From assembly GCA_041399065.1 (NCBI GenBank), contig JAWKTN010000002.1, positions 496,001 through 560,000 on the forward strand: a DNA stretch of 64,000 nucleotides, written 5' to 3'. The stretch is from JAGQPD01 sp020426865. GTDB taxonomy: Bacteria; Planctomycetota; Planctomycetia; Pirellulales; Pirellulaceae. A model generated the notes under the pieces. The model made no database searches and was not told where the DNA came from. It worked only from the letters and a program-made list of their open reading frames with translations. Made by a program: the position numbers and the translations under genes. Of this stretch, positions 27,475 to 36,983 are shown piece by piece (within the stretch, counting starts at the first letter, position 1; each line of letters opens with the position of its first letter).

Positions 27475-29931
27475 ATGACAGTCTGGACAGAATCGCAGAT
27501 AACGACTGCGGGGCGCATGGCGGTGAGCCTGTCGCTTCTGTCTACCTTTGCGCTTGCACTGGCCAGCTACATTGGGATTCTCCCTGACACGCATGAGATC
27601 AATCTCAAACGCAAGGGCAGTCTCTGCGAAACGCTGGCAGTCAATTGTTCGCTACTTGCTCAGAGAGGGGACACGTCCGGCGTGTCGGAAAGCCTGCGGG
27701 CTTTTGTCGACCGGAACGACGACGTACTTTCAGCGTGTCTTCGCGACAGCAACGACCATGTCATCGCGGAGTTCGGTGATCATCAGGAGTTCTGGCGATT
27801 GGAGCGCGGCGCCAAGTCGACTCAGGACAATATCTATGTGCCGATCACCGGGAACGGTAAACGATGGGGGACGGTTGAGGTAAGCTTCACGGCCCAGCAG
27901 GGGATGTGGAAGTCAATTCTGGGACATCCGGTCGTGAGCGTCAGCATCGTTTGCATCTGCGTGAACATTATCCTGTTTCGACTATTCATGGGACGGCTCC
28001 TTCGATACCTCGACCCGTCGACCTCCGTACCCGCCCACGTCCGGACAACGCTCGACACGTTTGCCGAAGGCGTGGTCGTCCTCGACAACGACCAGCGGAT
28101 TGTCCTGGCCAACAAATCGTTCATGCAGTATGTCGGCAAACCTGTCAGCGACTTGTTGGGATCATCTGTCGACGATCTACCATGGCAGTTCGAGGCAGAC
28201 AGCACAGAACCGCCATGGACGCCTATAAGTGGAGACGCTCCGCGCACGGGTGAACGGTTGACGCTGACAACGGGCACGTCCGAAAGACGCACGTTCCTCG
28301 TCAACGCGTCACCCATTATTGCCGACGATGGCGCTCGCCGTGGTACGATCGCCAGTTTCGATGACATTACACAGATGGAACGCAAGAAGAGCGAACTGAG
28401 TACGATGCTCGTCGACCTACAAACCTCACGGGAAGAATTGACGCGTCGCAACCAGGAGTTGCACTTCTTGGCCACGCGAGATTCACTCACGGGCTGCATG
28501 AATCGACGAACGTTTTTTGAGTCGTTCGATCACCTGTGGCAAAACTCACGTCGTGCGCAAACGCCGCTCAGTTGTATCATGGTGGATGTCGACCATTTCA
28601 AGTCGGTCAACGACAATCATGGCCATAGCATGGGTGATGAGGTACTCAAGAAAGTCGCACATACGATCAGTTCAACAGTTCGCGGTCGCGATATCGTCTG
28701 TCGCTACGGCGGCGAGGAGTTTTGCGTCTTGCTGCCGCATGCCGATCTCACCGGTGCCTGTGAAATCGCCGAGCGTGTGCGAATTGCGGTTGCCGAAATC
28801 CCGTTCGACGAACTCTCAGTGACTGCCAGCCTTGGCGTCTCGGACATGTCGCTTGGCGCCAAGAATCCCCAGGAGATGCTCGATCAAGCAGACAAGTGCC
28901 TCTATGTCGCCAAGCGCGGTGGTCGCAATCGCGTTGTGCGTTGGGACAATGTGCCGGATGTTGTCGAGGTAAGAAGCCAACGCAACGAATGCGACAACCG
29001 CGACGCTTCCAGCGACTCAGACAGCGACCTGACACTCCCCTACCCGGCGGTCGCATCGTTACTGTCGGCGCTAGCGTACCGCGATCCTGACACCGCAGCA
29101 CACTGCACTCGTGTCGCCGAGCTTTCCGTGGCGACCGCCCGCGGACTGATGGCTGTCAAGGACGCCTACTTTCTCGAGATCGCCGCGCTCCTTCACGATA
29201 TTGGCAAGATCGGCGTTCCCGATGCCATCCTGCTGAAACCGGGACCACTCACCAAGGACGAATGGGAAATCATGCAGATGCATGATCGAATCGGCGTCGA
29301 GATCGTTGAGGCCTCGTTCTCGCAAAAGCAAATGGTCGATATCGTCCGCTATCACCATGCGACATTCAAGGCCAGCCCCCACTTGCCCCATCTGCCGGCG
29401 GGAACGGACATTCCACTGGGAGCCCGAATCGTCACGATCGCCGACGCCTACGACGCCATGGTCTCCGACCGTGTCTACCGTAAAGGTCGGACTCCCGAAG
29501 CGGCCTTCCAAGAATTAAGGCGTTGTGCCGGAACTCAGTTCGACCCGGAACTTGTCGAACGCTTTATCGAAGTCACTCAGCACTTCACGGCCGCCAGCAT
29601 TCCGATCTCTTCCAAACAAGTCGCACTTCAGCTGGGACTACAAATCGAGCGACTCGCTCGCGCCGTCGACAGCCAAGACAAGCAAGGCATCCGTTCGCTC
29701 GCCTCACGATTGGAAGCGACCGCGACTCACTGCCGCATCCCCGCCATCCAAAACGCCGCAGCACGCATCAAGAAATCGCCAATGAACGACGTCGACATGC
29801 CAGACCTGGTGGAAATGGTTCAAGAGCTGATCGACCTCTGCCGTACCTCCCATAAAGCCTACATCGACGTGATCCCACGCGAGTCCACTCAAGATACGCA
29901 ACTAACCGACGAAGAAACGGTGCTCGTTTAG
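27475..29931 (+). CDS. Membrane PAS-GGDEF-HD-GYP-like c-di-GMP protein
   Basis: 818 residues. Helices at about 15-36 and 153-174 flank an extracytoplasmic sensor region. A PAS domain (190-305) and a GGDEF domain (336-500) follow. The GGDEF domain has an intact GGEEF at 412-416 and an RGRD I-site five residues before it, so diguanylate cyclase activity is likely. Next is an HD-GYP-type domain with HCTRVAE and HDIGK (about 573). The segment after HHATF reads ASPHLPHLPAGTDIP, so the GYP motif is lost. The C-terminus (about 709-800) resembles an Hpt helix bundle, but the usual phospho-His position is not His (LASRLEATATH). The ATG at 27475 is preferred to a TTG at 27412 that would overlap the PilZ gene. 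Its stop overlaps the convergent HugZ-like stop by four bases. Confidence 0.82.
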   Translation: MTVWTESQITTAGRMAVSLSLLSTFALALASYIGILPDTHEINLKRKGSLCETLAVNCSLLAQRGDTSGVSESLRAFVDRNDDVLSACLRDSNDHVIAEFGDHQEFWRLERGAKSTQDNIYVPITGNGKRWGTVEVSFTAQQGMWKSILGHPVVSVSIVCICVNIILFRLFMGRLLRYLDPSTSVPAHVRTTLDTFAEGVVVLDNDQRIVLANKSFMQYVGKPVSDLLGSSVDDLPWQFEADSTEPPWTPISGDAPRTGERLTLTTGTSERRTFLVNASPIIADDGARRGTIASFDDITQMERKKSELSTMLVDLQTSREELTRRNQELHFLATRDSLTGCMNRRTFFESFDHLWQNSRRAQTPLSCIMVDVDHFKSVNDNHGHSMGDEVLKKVAHTISSTVRGRDIVCRYGGEEFCVLLPHADLTGACEIAERVRIAVAEIPFDELSVTASLGVSDMSLGAKNPQEMLDQADKCLYVAKRGGRNRVVRWDNVPDVVEVRSQRNECDNRDASSDSDSDLTLPYPAVASLLSALAYRDPDTAAHCTRVAELSVATARGLMAVKDAYFLEIAALLHDIGKIGVPDAILLKPGPLTKDEWEIMQMHDRIGVEIVEASFSQKQMVDIVRYHHATFKASPHLPHLPAGTDIPLGARIVTIADAYDAMVSDRVYRKGRTPEAAFQELRRCAGTQFDPELVERFIEVTQHFTAASIPISSKQVALQLGLQIERLARAVDSQDKQGIRSLASRLEATATHCRIPAIQNAAARIKKSPMNDVDMPDLVEMVQELIDLCRTSHKAYIDVIPRESTQDTQLTDEETVLV

Positions 29932-30743
29932 GCCTGGTCTTCTCGCTCCTCCGTTGCGTTCGCTCGTGCCTGTTGTACCATCTGCACCAGCACACGACGT
30001 ACTTCATCGCTACTTGCCACTGGTTCGGGGAAGGTCACCCGCGTCCCTTTTGCCCCTTGTTCTGTTTCGGCACGCAGATGAAATCCAAGTCGATCCAGGG
30101 AGGTCATCTGCGCACCTCTTAGCTTTACCCCCAGCGACCGCTCACCTAACAACCGTACGGCGTCCGCATGATCGCTGTTCATGTGTTCGATAACCGACGT
30201 GGCAACGTGGCACAGCGGATCAGGACCAGCCGCACGGTAATCCTCGGCACGAACCCACCCCATAACGCCAAAGCCGCCTACAAAATAGACGTCGATGACG
30301 TCCAGGCGATAGAAGCTGAAATCGCCATACTGCAGCCACTGGCTCGATTCCGGATGCTTTGCCAGGTATAGCGATTGTGCCGCCTGCATCTGATCTTCGC
30401 CCTCCAACTTCGAGACATCGCCGATCAACGAAACACGACCTGCTCCCAAGGGAGAGCCCGCGGCGTGTTGCGTGATCAAAAGTGTCGCCCGGCCGTCGGA
30501 GTTCAGATTGCGAGTGTGTACGGCCATCGAACTGATCAGAAACAATGGACAACCGTCTGCGTCTGCCGCGTACGGCATGATTGAACCAAAGGGATACCCA
30601 GGGTGTTTCGCGCTGATCGTCGCAAGCGTGCTGTTACCTCCCAGCTCTACCAGGGTACGTGCGCGTTCGGCGTGTGTGGGCTCCATCCGCCCCGGCTCGG
30701 GGGGCGGTCCTTCGGCATGAACGGGTTTGCCCGAATAGCTCAT
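29928..30743 (-). CDS. HugZ-like FMN-binding/DUF2470 protein
   Basis: A 271-residue protein of the pyridoxamine-phosphate-oxidase-like split-barrel family (about residues 25-165, with ATISAKHPGYPFGS and GRATLLI). A C-terminal DUF2470 domain (about 185-265) contains EHMNSDHADAVRLL. HugZ-type proteins take part in haem use or degradation with this layout; a general FMN-dependent reductase role is also possible. The ATG at 30743 follows GAGGAG by three bases; an upstream TTG at 30761 would place the start inside a 16-bp palindrome. It lies 127 bases downstream of the last polysaccharide gene, on the same strand. Its own dyad suggests separate control. Confidence 0.78.
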   Translation of the reverse strand: MSYSGKPVHAEGPPPEPGRMEPTHAERARTLVELGGNSTLATISAKHPGYPFGSIMPYAADADGCPLFLISSMAVHTRNLNSDGRATLLITQHAAGSPLGAGRVSLIGDVSKLEGEDQMQAAQSLYLAKHPESSQWLQYGDFSFYRLDVIDVYFVGGFGVMGWVRAEDYRAAGPDPLCHVATSVIEHMNSDHADAVRLLGERSLGVKLRGAQMTSLDRLGFHLRAETEQGAKGTRVTFPEPVASSDEVRRVLVQMVQQARANATEEREDQA

Positions 30744-30759
30744 CTGCTCCTCACTTTCC

Positions 30760-30775
30760 AACGTCGTACGACGTT
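30760..30775. promoter_or_regulatory. Perfect 16-bp palindrome upstream of the HugZ-like gene
   Basis: AACGTCGTACGACGTT is a perfect palindrome located 17 bases before the ATG at 30743, in the 127-bp gap between the SGNH and HugZ-like genes. Its position and symmetry fit a dimeric repressor operator. Which protein binds is unknown. Confidence 0.5.
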
Positions 30776-30870
30776 CCTACGCAAGTACTCTCGCCGGCGT
30801 ACCATCTTACGCACTGGCATCGATGCAGGCAAATCTGAACGCTTATCCAAACGAGGTATGACGTTAAAGC

Positions 30871-31776
30871 TCAGTCATCTTGCGACGGCAATACGCCGTC
30901 GCGGGCCATGCGAATGGCCAGCTGCCGAGCTCCTCCGGCATTCAGATGGATGGGATCTGCGAAACTGGTAGGATCCACGATCGCGTCGGTGTAGTCGAGA
31001 ATTGGATGCTCCAACTCCGATTGCAGCCAGTTGGTCCATGTCGGTGCATCGTGAAGATGCCTACGGTATTCGGTCAGATACGGAGCGTGAACCAATCTTA
31101 CCTCGACACCGTGGGCCGCCGCTACATCGATAATGCGTTGAAACGCCGCGACGTTGTCTGCGGAACGAAGCAACGAAGGTACGTCGGCGTCGGTAAGTTC
31201 CTCTGCCTCAGACCGATCGACTTGCCCCTCCATGATCCAGTCCTGATCGCTGTTTCGGAGAAAGAACAGGCTCCGCCATGTTAGTTCGCTGTTGTAACGA
31301 TACAGGTGGCTCAATTGCGATGCAGAGTATACCAACCGATTCCGGCGGGCGATCTGACTGGCAATCTCGTCAGAATGCCGCATACAAGTTGTAAAACGTT
31401 CCAGCGCACCATCTTCATCCTCCCGTCCAACACAGCTTACTTCCAGGACCAGTAGAGCGGGGGGCGCATGGTGCTCCAGGTAATCGTGCCACAACGGCGC
31501 CATAGCAATTGTTGGCAGACCGTTGAAACCGATATTCGCGGCACGTAATCCGGTCGTTTCCCGAACCGCCGGGCAGTGAAACATGTGCAGCGCCCGGGAG
31601 TTTCCCAGAAAAACAATGTCTGCCGGTAATTCGCCCGCATAGAGCATGGGATAGCGAAACTTGGTCCGCATGAATACCGCGTCGACCGCCCGAGCCATCA
31701 GACGGTCGCCCAAGAACAGGACCGTCAGGAAGAGTCCCACGATTGCGATTCGAGCTCGGGTCTTGCCTGGATGCAC
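30871..31776 (-). CDS. SGNH-hydrolase-like partner of the MBOAT acyltransferase
   Basis: 301 residues. An N-terminal signal anchor spans about 9-23 (AIVGLFLTVLFLG). An SGNH-type block I follows as GNSR at 58-61, and a C-terminal DPIH pair has Asp274 and His277. This matches extracytoplasmic SGNH/AlgJ-AlgX-like proteins that place acetyl groups on polysaccharide after an MBOAT protein has carried them across the membrane. The GTG start at 31776 has a strong AAGGAG five bases upstream that overlaps the stop of the MBOAT gene, so translation is probably coupled. It is the last gene of System B. The acceptor sugar is not known. Confidence 0.72.
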   Translation of the reverse strand: MHPGKTRARIAIVGLFLTVLFLGDRLMARAVDAVFMRTKFRYPMLYAGELPADIVFLGNSRALHMFHCPAVRETTGLRAANIGFNGLPTIAMAPLWHDYLEHHAPPALLVLEVSCVGREDEDGALERFTTCMRHSDEIASQIARRNRLVYSASQLSHLYRYNSELTWRSLFFLRNSDQDWIMEGQVDRSEAEELTDADVPSLLRSADNVAAFQRIIDVAAAHGVEVRLVHAPYLTEYRRHLHDAPTWTNWLQSELEHPILDYTDAIVDPTSFADPIHLNAGGARQLAIRMARDGVLPSQDD

Positions 31777-31785
31777 CGTTACTCC

Positions 31786-33228
31786 TTAGAACTGAAAATA
31801 GATGAATGCATTTCCCGCAAAGGTCCCGAATAGCGCAATGGACCACAAGAGGCATGCATACGCCATTATCTTGGCAAGTGGATGATGCCACACACACGGC
31901 AAGTGGTTCGCGTGCTGCGCGACAGCTTCACCGATGAAAAGGATACTTACCAAGGCACACCCTTTTACCAACGGAATCCGATCCTGCAATGCCCCTGGGC
32001 TGAAGTCGTCCAAGGAGGCGATCCGCGCGTAGATGATCAGCGAATCGCCTACCGGATGTCGACGGAACATAACCCATGTCAGACACACAATTACAAACAC
32101 GATGGCCATTCGTCCTAGCTGAAAAAGTGCCGATCCCAAGAAAGCGGCAGCGGAAGACTGCGAACTCGATTTGAATTCCGTTCGCGGAGTCGCCCATCGC
32201 TGCAGGGTCAATAAAATACCATGGATGGTCCCCCAGAGGATGAATGTCCAGTGCGCACCGTGCCATAGCCCTCCCAATACCATGGTCAACATTAAGTTGC
32301 GGTACGTGGCCACCGTCCCTGAACGATTACCGCCAAGCGGAATATAGAGATAGTCTCGCAGCCACGTTGACAGAGAAATGTGCCATCGTCGCCAGAATTC
32401 GCTAAATGAATTGGCAAAATAGGGAAACTGAAAATTTCGTGGTAATGCAAACCCCATCATCCGCCCCAAACCGATGGCGATGTCTGAGTAACCGGAGAAA
32501 TCGCCGTAGATCTGAAAGGCGTACAGTACAACGACAATCATCGCGTTAAGAGACGTGTACGTCTGAGGGGCTCCGAAAAAATGATCGACAACTATTGCCA
32601 CAGAGTCAGCAACTACGACTTTCTTGAAGAACCCTAATAGGACCAGACCGAATCCTTCCACGATACCGTCCCAGGTAATCTCGCGATCACGAGCGAGCTG
32701 CGGCAAGAAATCGTGGGCTCGAACAATTGGGCCGGCGACAAGCTGGGGAAAAAACGCCACAAATGTGGCAAATCGCCACAGATCTCTCTCGGCTGGCAAT
32801 CGCTGGCGATAAACATCGATTGTGTAACTTAGCGTCTGAAACGTATAGAACGAAATCCCTACCGGCAATACCAGATGAAGGGTGGGCCAATCGACCGTCA
32901 CACCAAGTTGTGCAGCGACACGCTGGACGTTCTCGGCAAAGAAGTCGAAGTACTTGAACACCGCCAACACGCCCAGGTTGCTCACGACGCTGCACCACAA
33001 CAATGCTCGCCGCATCTTCGGCTGACGGGCGCCTTCGAGCAACCTCCCGACGACGTAGTCCACCATGGTCGACCATAGGAGTAAGGTCGTGAAGCGATAA
33101 TCCCACCAGCCATAAAAGACGTAGCTGGCGATCGAACAGAGCATGAGTCGCAGTCGGCCCTTCGACAGCGCATAAAGCGGAAAAAAAATTGTGAAAAAGA
33201 CCAAGAACGGAATGCTGTTGAATACCAC
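31786..33228 (-). CDS. MBOAT family O-acyltransferase (AlgI-like)
   Basis: 480 residues and many membrane helices, opening with the family-typical VFNSIPFLVFF. The MBOAT signature GLWHGAHWTFILWG holds the likely catalytic His, and MGFALPRNFQFPY and FWRRWHISLSTWLRDYLYIP are characteristic of AlgI/DltB-like proteins. The family moves acyl groups, usually acetyl, across the cytoplasmic membrane for polymer O-acylation. Translation begins at GTG 33228, which fits the family N-terminus. The SGNH partner begins nine bases downstream. In this locus it probably decorates the System B polysaccharide. Confidence 0.9.
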   Translation of the reverse strand: MVFNSIPFLVFFTIFFPLYALSKGRLRLMLCSIASYVFYGWWDYRFTTLLLWSTMVDYVVGRLLEGARQPKMRRALLWCSVVSNLGVLAVFKYFDFFAENVQRVAAQLGVTVDWPTLHLVLPVGISFYTFQTLSYTIDVYRQRLPAERDLWRFATFVAFFPQLVAGPIVRAHDFLPQLARDREITWDGIVEGFGLVLLGFFKKVVVADSVAIVVDHFFGAPQTYTSLNAMIVVVLYAFQIYGDFSGYSDIAIGLGRMMGFALPRNFQFPYFANSFSEFWRRWHISLSTWLRDYLYIPLGGNRSGTVATYRNLMLTMVLGGLWHGAHWTFILWGTIHGILLTLQRWATPRTEFKSSSQSSAAAFLGSALFQLGRMAIVFVIVCLTWVMFRRHPVGDSLIIYARIASLDDFSPGALQDRIPLVKGCALVSILFIGEAVAQHANHLPCVWHHPLAKIMAYACLLWSIALFGTFAGNAFIYFQF

Positions 33229-33276
33229 GACCCGCTAGCCCCAGCGAACACTCATATCAAACTGGCTGCCGCATTC

Positions 33277-34380
33277 CTATTTCGGCTTTCTTTCCGACAC
33301 CGGACTTCGATCGTTGTCAGCACCGTCGGTAGCCGTCTCCCGCGGAAACTGTGAAAACAGCGCTCGCAAGGACTCGTACCCCTTTTCTGCCAATGCCAAT
33401 CGGTGACGCGAGTAGACTTTGCGATATCGACCAAAACAGACAAGTGCACCGTGAAACCGGGACTTGAACGTGCGTGGCCCATAGTCCTCATCCGGCCACC
33501 CCGCCCCGCCAAAGTCGTAGAATCTCAGACCGTGCTGGTGGGCCCACTCGATTTCGTCCCACACAATTGCCGCAAACGGGTCGATCCCTTGCGGGCGAGT
33601 CGTTCCGCCGTACCAGGCAAAATAGCGATCACGGTAATAGAGACCGACGGTTCCGGCAACGTCGCGTCCTTTATGCGTCGCGATGCGAATTTGAATTTCT
33701 CCGGCCGACACGAACCGAAGCGCCGAAAGGAACAAGTCGATGCCCGCCAATGGCACTCGCGACCGAGCATAACTGGCCCGCAGCAACGGATAAATCCGGT
33801 GAACGCCGGCAACGGACGTATCATGTTCGATAGTCATACCGCGTCGGTGAGAACGACGGATTTTTGCCCGAGTCTGCTTGCCGATACTGTTCCACAACTG
33901 ATCGCGATCCCGGTCCAGATCGACGACGTAATTCAGATAGTCGAAGAACTCATAGCCGTTTTGTTCCAACACATCCCGTTCAGCTCCGGGCGGCAACATC
34001 GCGCGCACCTCGGTAAACAACGTACGGCGCCGGACGGCTTTGTCGTGAGCGTCGAGCAATTGAGCTAGAGCATACCGCCCTTCGGCTGTGTCATCACACA
34101 ACGGCTCGGCATAGAGAATCGCACGTGATGCGATCATGCTGGCAAGTCCCGAAATTGTCTCCACTCGCACCGCCGGCAGAAGTGCCACAATATTGCCATC
34201 CGCATTTCGCGCCGCTACCGCACAAGTTTCGTGTTTCCGTGTTTCGGAATAGACTCGACACATCGCCGACTTGTGGAAAATGCTCCCCTTGGGGTGCGCA
34301 TCCACATAACCGTCCCATCGTTCGGCACAGTCGTCTGGGTAGATTACGTCGATTTTTGGTGAATCTAGATGCATCGTCAT
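33277..34380 (-). CDS. FemAB/GNAT-fold protein of the exopolysaccharide locus
   Basis: 367 residues with the double GNAT fold of FemAB-like proteins: KQTRAKIRRSHRRGMTIEHD near the middle and FYDFGGAGWPDEDYG before the C-terminal FKSRFHG segment. Relatives are found in exosortase/PEP-CTERM-associated polysaccharide clusters and are thought to transfer an aminoacyl or acyl group, although the reaction is not established. It is cytoplasmic, with no signal peptide. The ATG at 34380 follows an AGGAAG site about nine bases away. It lies between the deacetylase and MBOAT genes, consistent with polymer modification. Confidence 0.78.
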   Translation of the reverse strand: MTMHLDSPKIDVIYPDDCAERWDGYVDAHPKGSIFHKSAMCRVYSETRKHETCAVAARNADGNIVALLPAVRVETISGLASMIASRAILYAEPLCDDTAEGRYALAQLLDAHDKAVRRRTLFTEVRAMLPPGAERDVLEQNGYEFFDYLNYVVDLDRDRDQLWNSIGKQTRAKIRRSHRRGMTIEHDTSVAGVHRIYPLLRASYARSRVPLAGIDLFLSALRFVSAGEIQIRIATHKGRDVAGTVGLYYRDRYFAWYGGTTRPQGIDPFAAIVWDEIEWAHQHGLRFYDFGGAGWPDEDYGPRTFKSRFHGALVCFGRYRKVYSRHRLALAEKGYESLRALFSQFPRETATDGADNDRSPVSERKPK

Positions 34381-34419
34381 GGATGTAAACTTCCTACCTC
34401 CACTCCCAAATTTGTTATG

Positions 34420-35625
34420 TCACCGAATAGACAACCATTCGCTGAAGAGGTCGTTCAAGGTCGTCACCTGGCCCAATTCAGCCGCGGGCCCGGCGACGGC
34501 GCCGCCGTCCGACTGTGAGTCCACGGTCGATGCCTGTCGTGCTACCCACCAACGTGCAATGTCTTTCGGTAGCGCCTTCCATAGGTCTGTCTGAGTATGA
34601 ACATGTTCAAGAAATCGCTGATAGATCGCCAAGCTACCGTGAGAGTCCAAATAATCGGGATGCGTGATCAAGAGAGCCATTCCAGCCAGTTGCTTCAACA
34701 GCCGAAGTTTCTCCATCCAGATCTGCGGCGATTGTTCGCCGAGCACCACCAGCAGCGTATGGTCTTGAGGCAGGGTATAGGGCAATTCGACAAATCTCCC
34801 CGCGACCAATGGCCATACTCCGCCAACACCGCCGGGCATCGCCTGAAATGGATCGATGTCGAAATAGGATGAATCGTACTGAAAATCCAGCTGCTGAAGC
34901 CATTCCAGGTTGCGGTGTACCATCGGTGCGCGAAACCCAACCGCTCCAAACTCCCGTGCCGCTCGATTGATTCCCACCGCTCGGCGTGCAAAAAGCTTCG
35001 GCGACGTGAACAGCAACCCGTCATGATTGTATCCATGCACGCAGATCTCGTGGCCTCGCTGTTGGAGTTCCGCCAATAGCCCTCGATCAATTCGATATTT
35101 ATACGGGATAAAATTCCAAGCCGAACGCAGCCCCAACCGCTCCTCCATAGCAGCCAACTCGGGAACTCGCTTTACACCAGCGAGCGTCTCGACGTCGTGC
35201 GTCAATGATACCGCCGCGCCGTAAGACTTGGGCCACGGGTGTATCATTGCGACATCTCCCCGTTCGGGCAACTCCGCCTCGAGCACGACGCGAAACTGAT
35301 TCAAAAACCGTTTCGGGATGTACCACTGATCGGAAACCGAAAGCGTCTGATTGCGTCGACGCTGCAACCGCTGGCGGACAGAAATGGGAATGAACGGACG
35401 CAAGCGATAGTACAGACGATATTTCCAACTGAGATGCGATGCGTGCGTGTCATCTCGCAGATAGTCTCGCAGCAACTCGCTCAGTGCACCTTCAAAGGCA
35501 AACGACACGGAGATGCCATCCACCTCCAATCCACACTCGCTGTCACAGTATGCCGCTTCTATGTTCGTCACTTCGCCAATTGCCTGCACATCATGGTGCC
35601 AGTTGTTGTGTCCCAGACGACTCAC
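34420..35625 (-). CDS. Polysaccharide deacetylase family (NodB-like) protein
   Basis: 401 residues. The NodB-type motifs are recognisable: SLTHDVETLAG (catalytic Asp region), HGYNHDG (metal-binding HxxxH) and GFRAPMVHRN (motif 3). The family removes N-acetyl groups from sugars of polymers or lipid-linked intermediates. No signal peptide is evident, so it may act in the cytoplasm on precursors. The first usable start is GTG at 35625; in-frame codons continue 78 bases upstream without ATG, GTG or TTG, so the N-terminus is uncertain. It lies 80 bases after the GT4 gene stop. Confidence 0.82.
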   Translation of the reverse strand: MSRLGHNNWHHDVQAIGEVTNIEAAYCDSECGLEVDGISVSFAFEGALSELLRDYLRDDTHASHLSWKYRLYYRLRPFIPISVRQRLQRRRNQTLSVSDQWYIPKRFLNQFRVVLEAELPERGDVAMIHPWPKSYGAAVSLTHDVETLAGVKRVPELAAMEERLGLRSAWNFIPYKYRIDRGLLAELQQRGHEICVHGYNHDGLLFTSPKLFARRAVGINRAAREFGAVGFRAPMVHRNLEWLQQLDFQYDSSYFDIDPFQAMPGGVGGVWPLVAGRFVELPYTLPQDHTLLVVLGEQSPQIWMEKLRLLKQLAGMALLITHPDYLDSHGSLAIYQRFLEHVHTQTDLWKALPKDIARWWVARQASTVDSQSDGGAVAGPAAELGQVTTLNDLFSEWLSIR

Positions 35626-35705
35626 GACGACTTGGCCGACCAGCGCGAGTCGTCGGTAGAAATCGAATCGGACACCGCACCGATTGTCGATAGTCGGCGC
35701 GGGAC

Positions 35706-36983
35706 TCAGGTGGAAACAGGTGAACGGACATCAGCAGACGCACTTTCGTTTCGGAGCTTTCGATAAGTCTCTAACAAATGGTGCTTCTGATAGTCCCACG
35801 CCAGCTGCTCTTCAATGCGCAACCGACCTGCCTTTCCCATCCGTGCTCGTAGGGCCGGATCGTCCATGAGTTGTTCCAGGCACCTCGCCAAATCCAATTC
35901 GTCACCTGGCTTCGCATACAGTGATGCACCACCCGCACTGCGGCGATGCTCAGGTAAATCGTAACCCACAATCGGAAGACGCATGGCCATGTATTCCATC
36001 GTCTTGATCATGGTACACGTGATATTGTAGTCGCTCGGCGGATCGGGAGTTACCGCGATGTCACACGACGCCAAATGCCGCCGCATCGATTCGCCCGACT
36101 GATAACCGGCAAATACCACGTGGTCCTGCAAGGTGAGTTGTCGCGTGAGGGATTTCAGGCTGGCAACCGCCGGACCATCCCCGATTATAATCGCCCGGAA
36201 GTCGTTACGCCCGAGCTTTTCCCGCAAAAATCCCAAAGATCGAATCAGATGATCGACCCCGTCCTGATAGCCAATGCACCCCAGATAACCGATCACAATG
36301 TGGCCCGTTTCCCGATATTCGGCTAACGGCTCGGACTCGAAAAACCGGTCCATACGAGGCCCGTTTCGCACCACATTCGCCCTTTCCGGGGCGACGCCGC
36401 AACGCTGTATGACCAACCTCCGCTGCGTCTCGTTCGTCGAAATCAACTCGTCTGCGGCCCGACACGACCAGCGTTCAAAGAAGCGCAAAGCACTGACCAC
36501 CCACTGATTGCCGCTACCATTCGTCTGAGCCAAATAGAGCTCTGGCGATAGGTCGTGATGATCCATCACGTATCGCTTGCCAAGGAACCTGAAGAACTGC
36601 CCAATCAAGACATGCATATCCGGCGGGCAATGGGCATGGATATTATCGAACCCGTGTCGAATCAGCACGACCCACGAGAGCAAGAATGCCATTGTCAGCG
36701 AGTATCCATACTCAACGATATACCCGTACAAACCGCCCCATTCCGGGGGCTTGGGGTATCGATAGGCCAACACACCACCCACGTCGTCAAACCACTTCGG
36801 GTCGTGTTTGCTGGTCGGAGAAATCACTACAACTTGATGTCCCGCCTCGTACAACGACCTTGCTTCATTGGCCACACGGCAGTCTTCCGGAAAACTACAA
36901 TTCTCCAGGATCATCAAGACCCGCCAACAACGACGGTTCGTTCTCCCCGTCTTCGTAACGCGCTCCGTTGTCGCCACGGTCAT
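35706..36983 (-). CDS. Glycosyltransferase family 4
   Basis: 425 residues with a GT-B fold. The N-terminal half carries NEARSLYEAGHQVVVISP and the HDLSPELY segment. The C-terminal nucleotide-sugar half has HIVIGYLGCIGYQDG, AIIIGDGPAV, VVFAGY and the EYMAMRLPIVGYDLPEHR segment typical of GT4. It transfers a sugar from a nucleotide donor to the growing lipid-linked repeat at the inner face of the membrane; the sugar is unknown. The start at ATG 36983 overlaps the stop of the preceding asparagine-synthase gene as ATGA, which supports it over the GTG at 36998 and implies coupled translation. Confidence 0.87.
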   Translation of the reverse strand: MTVATTERVTKTGRTNRRCWRVLMILENCSFPEDCRVANEARSLYEAGHQVVVISPTSKHDPKWFDDVGGVLAYRYPKPPEWGGLYGYIVEYGYSLTMAFLLSWVVLIRHGFDNIHAHCPPDMHVLIGQFFRFLGKRYVMDHHDLSPELYLAQTNGSGNQWVVSALRFFERWSCRAADELISTNETQRRLVIQRCGVAPERANVVRNGPRMDRFFESEPLAEYRETGHIVIGYLGCIGYQDGVDHLIRSLGFLREKLGRNDFRAIIIGDGPAVASLKSLTRQLTLQDHVVFAGYQSGESMRRHLASCDIAVTPDPPSDYNITCTMIKTMEYMAMRLPIVGYDLPEHRRSAGGASLYAKPGDELDLARCLEQLMDDPALRARMGKAGRLRIEEQLAWDYQKHHLLETYRKLRNESASADVRSPVST

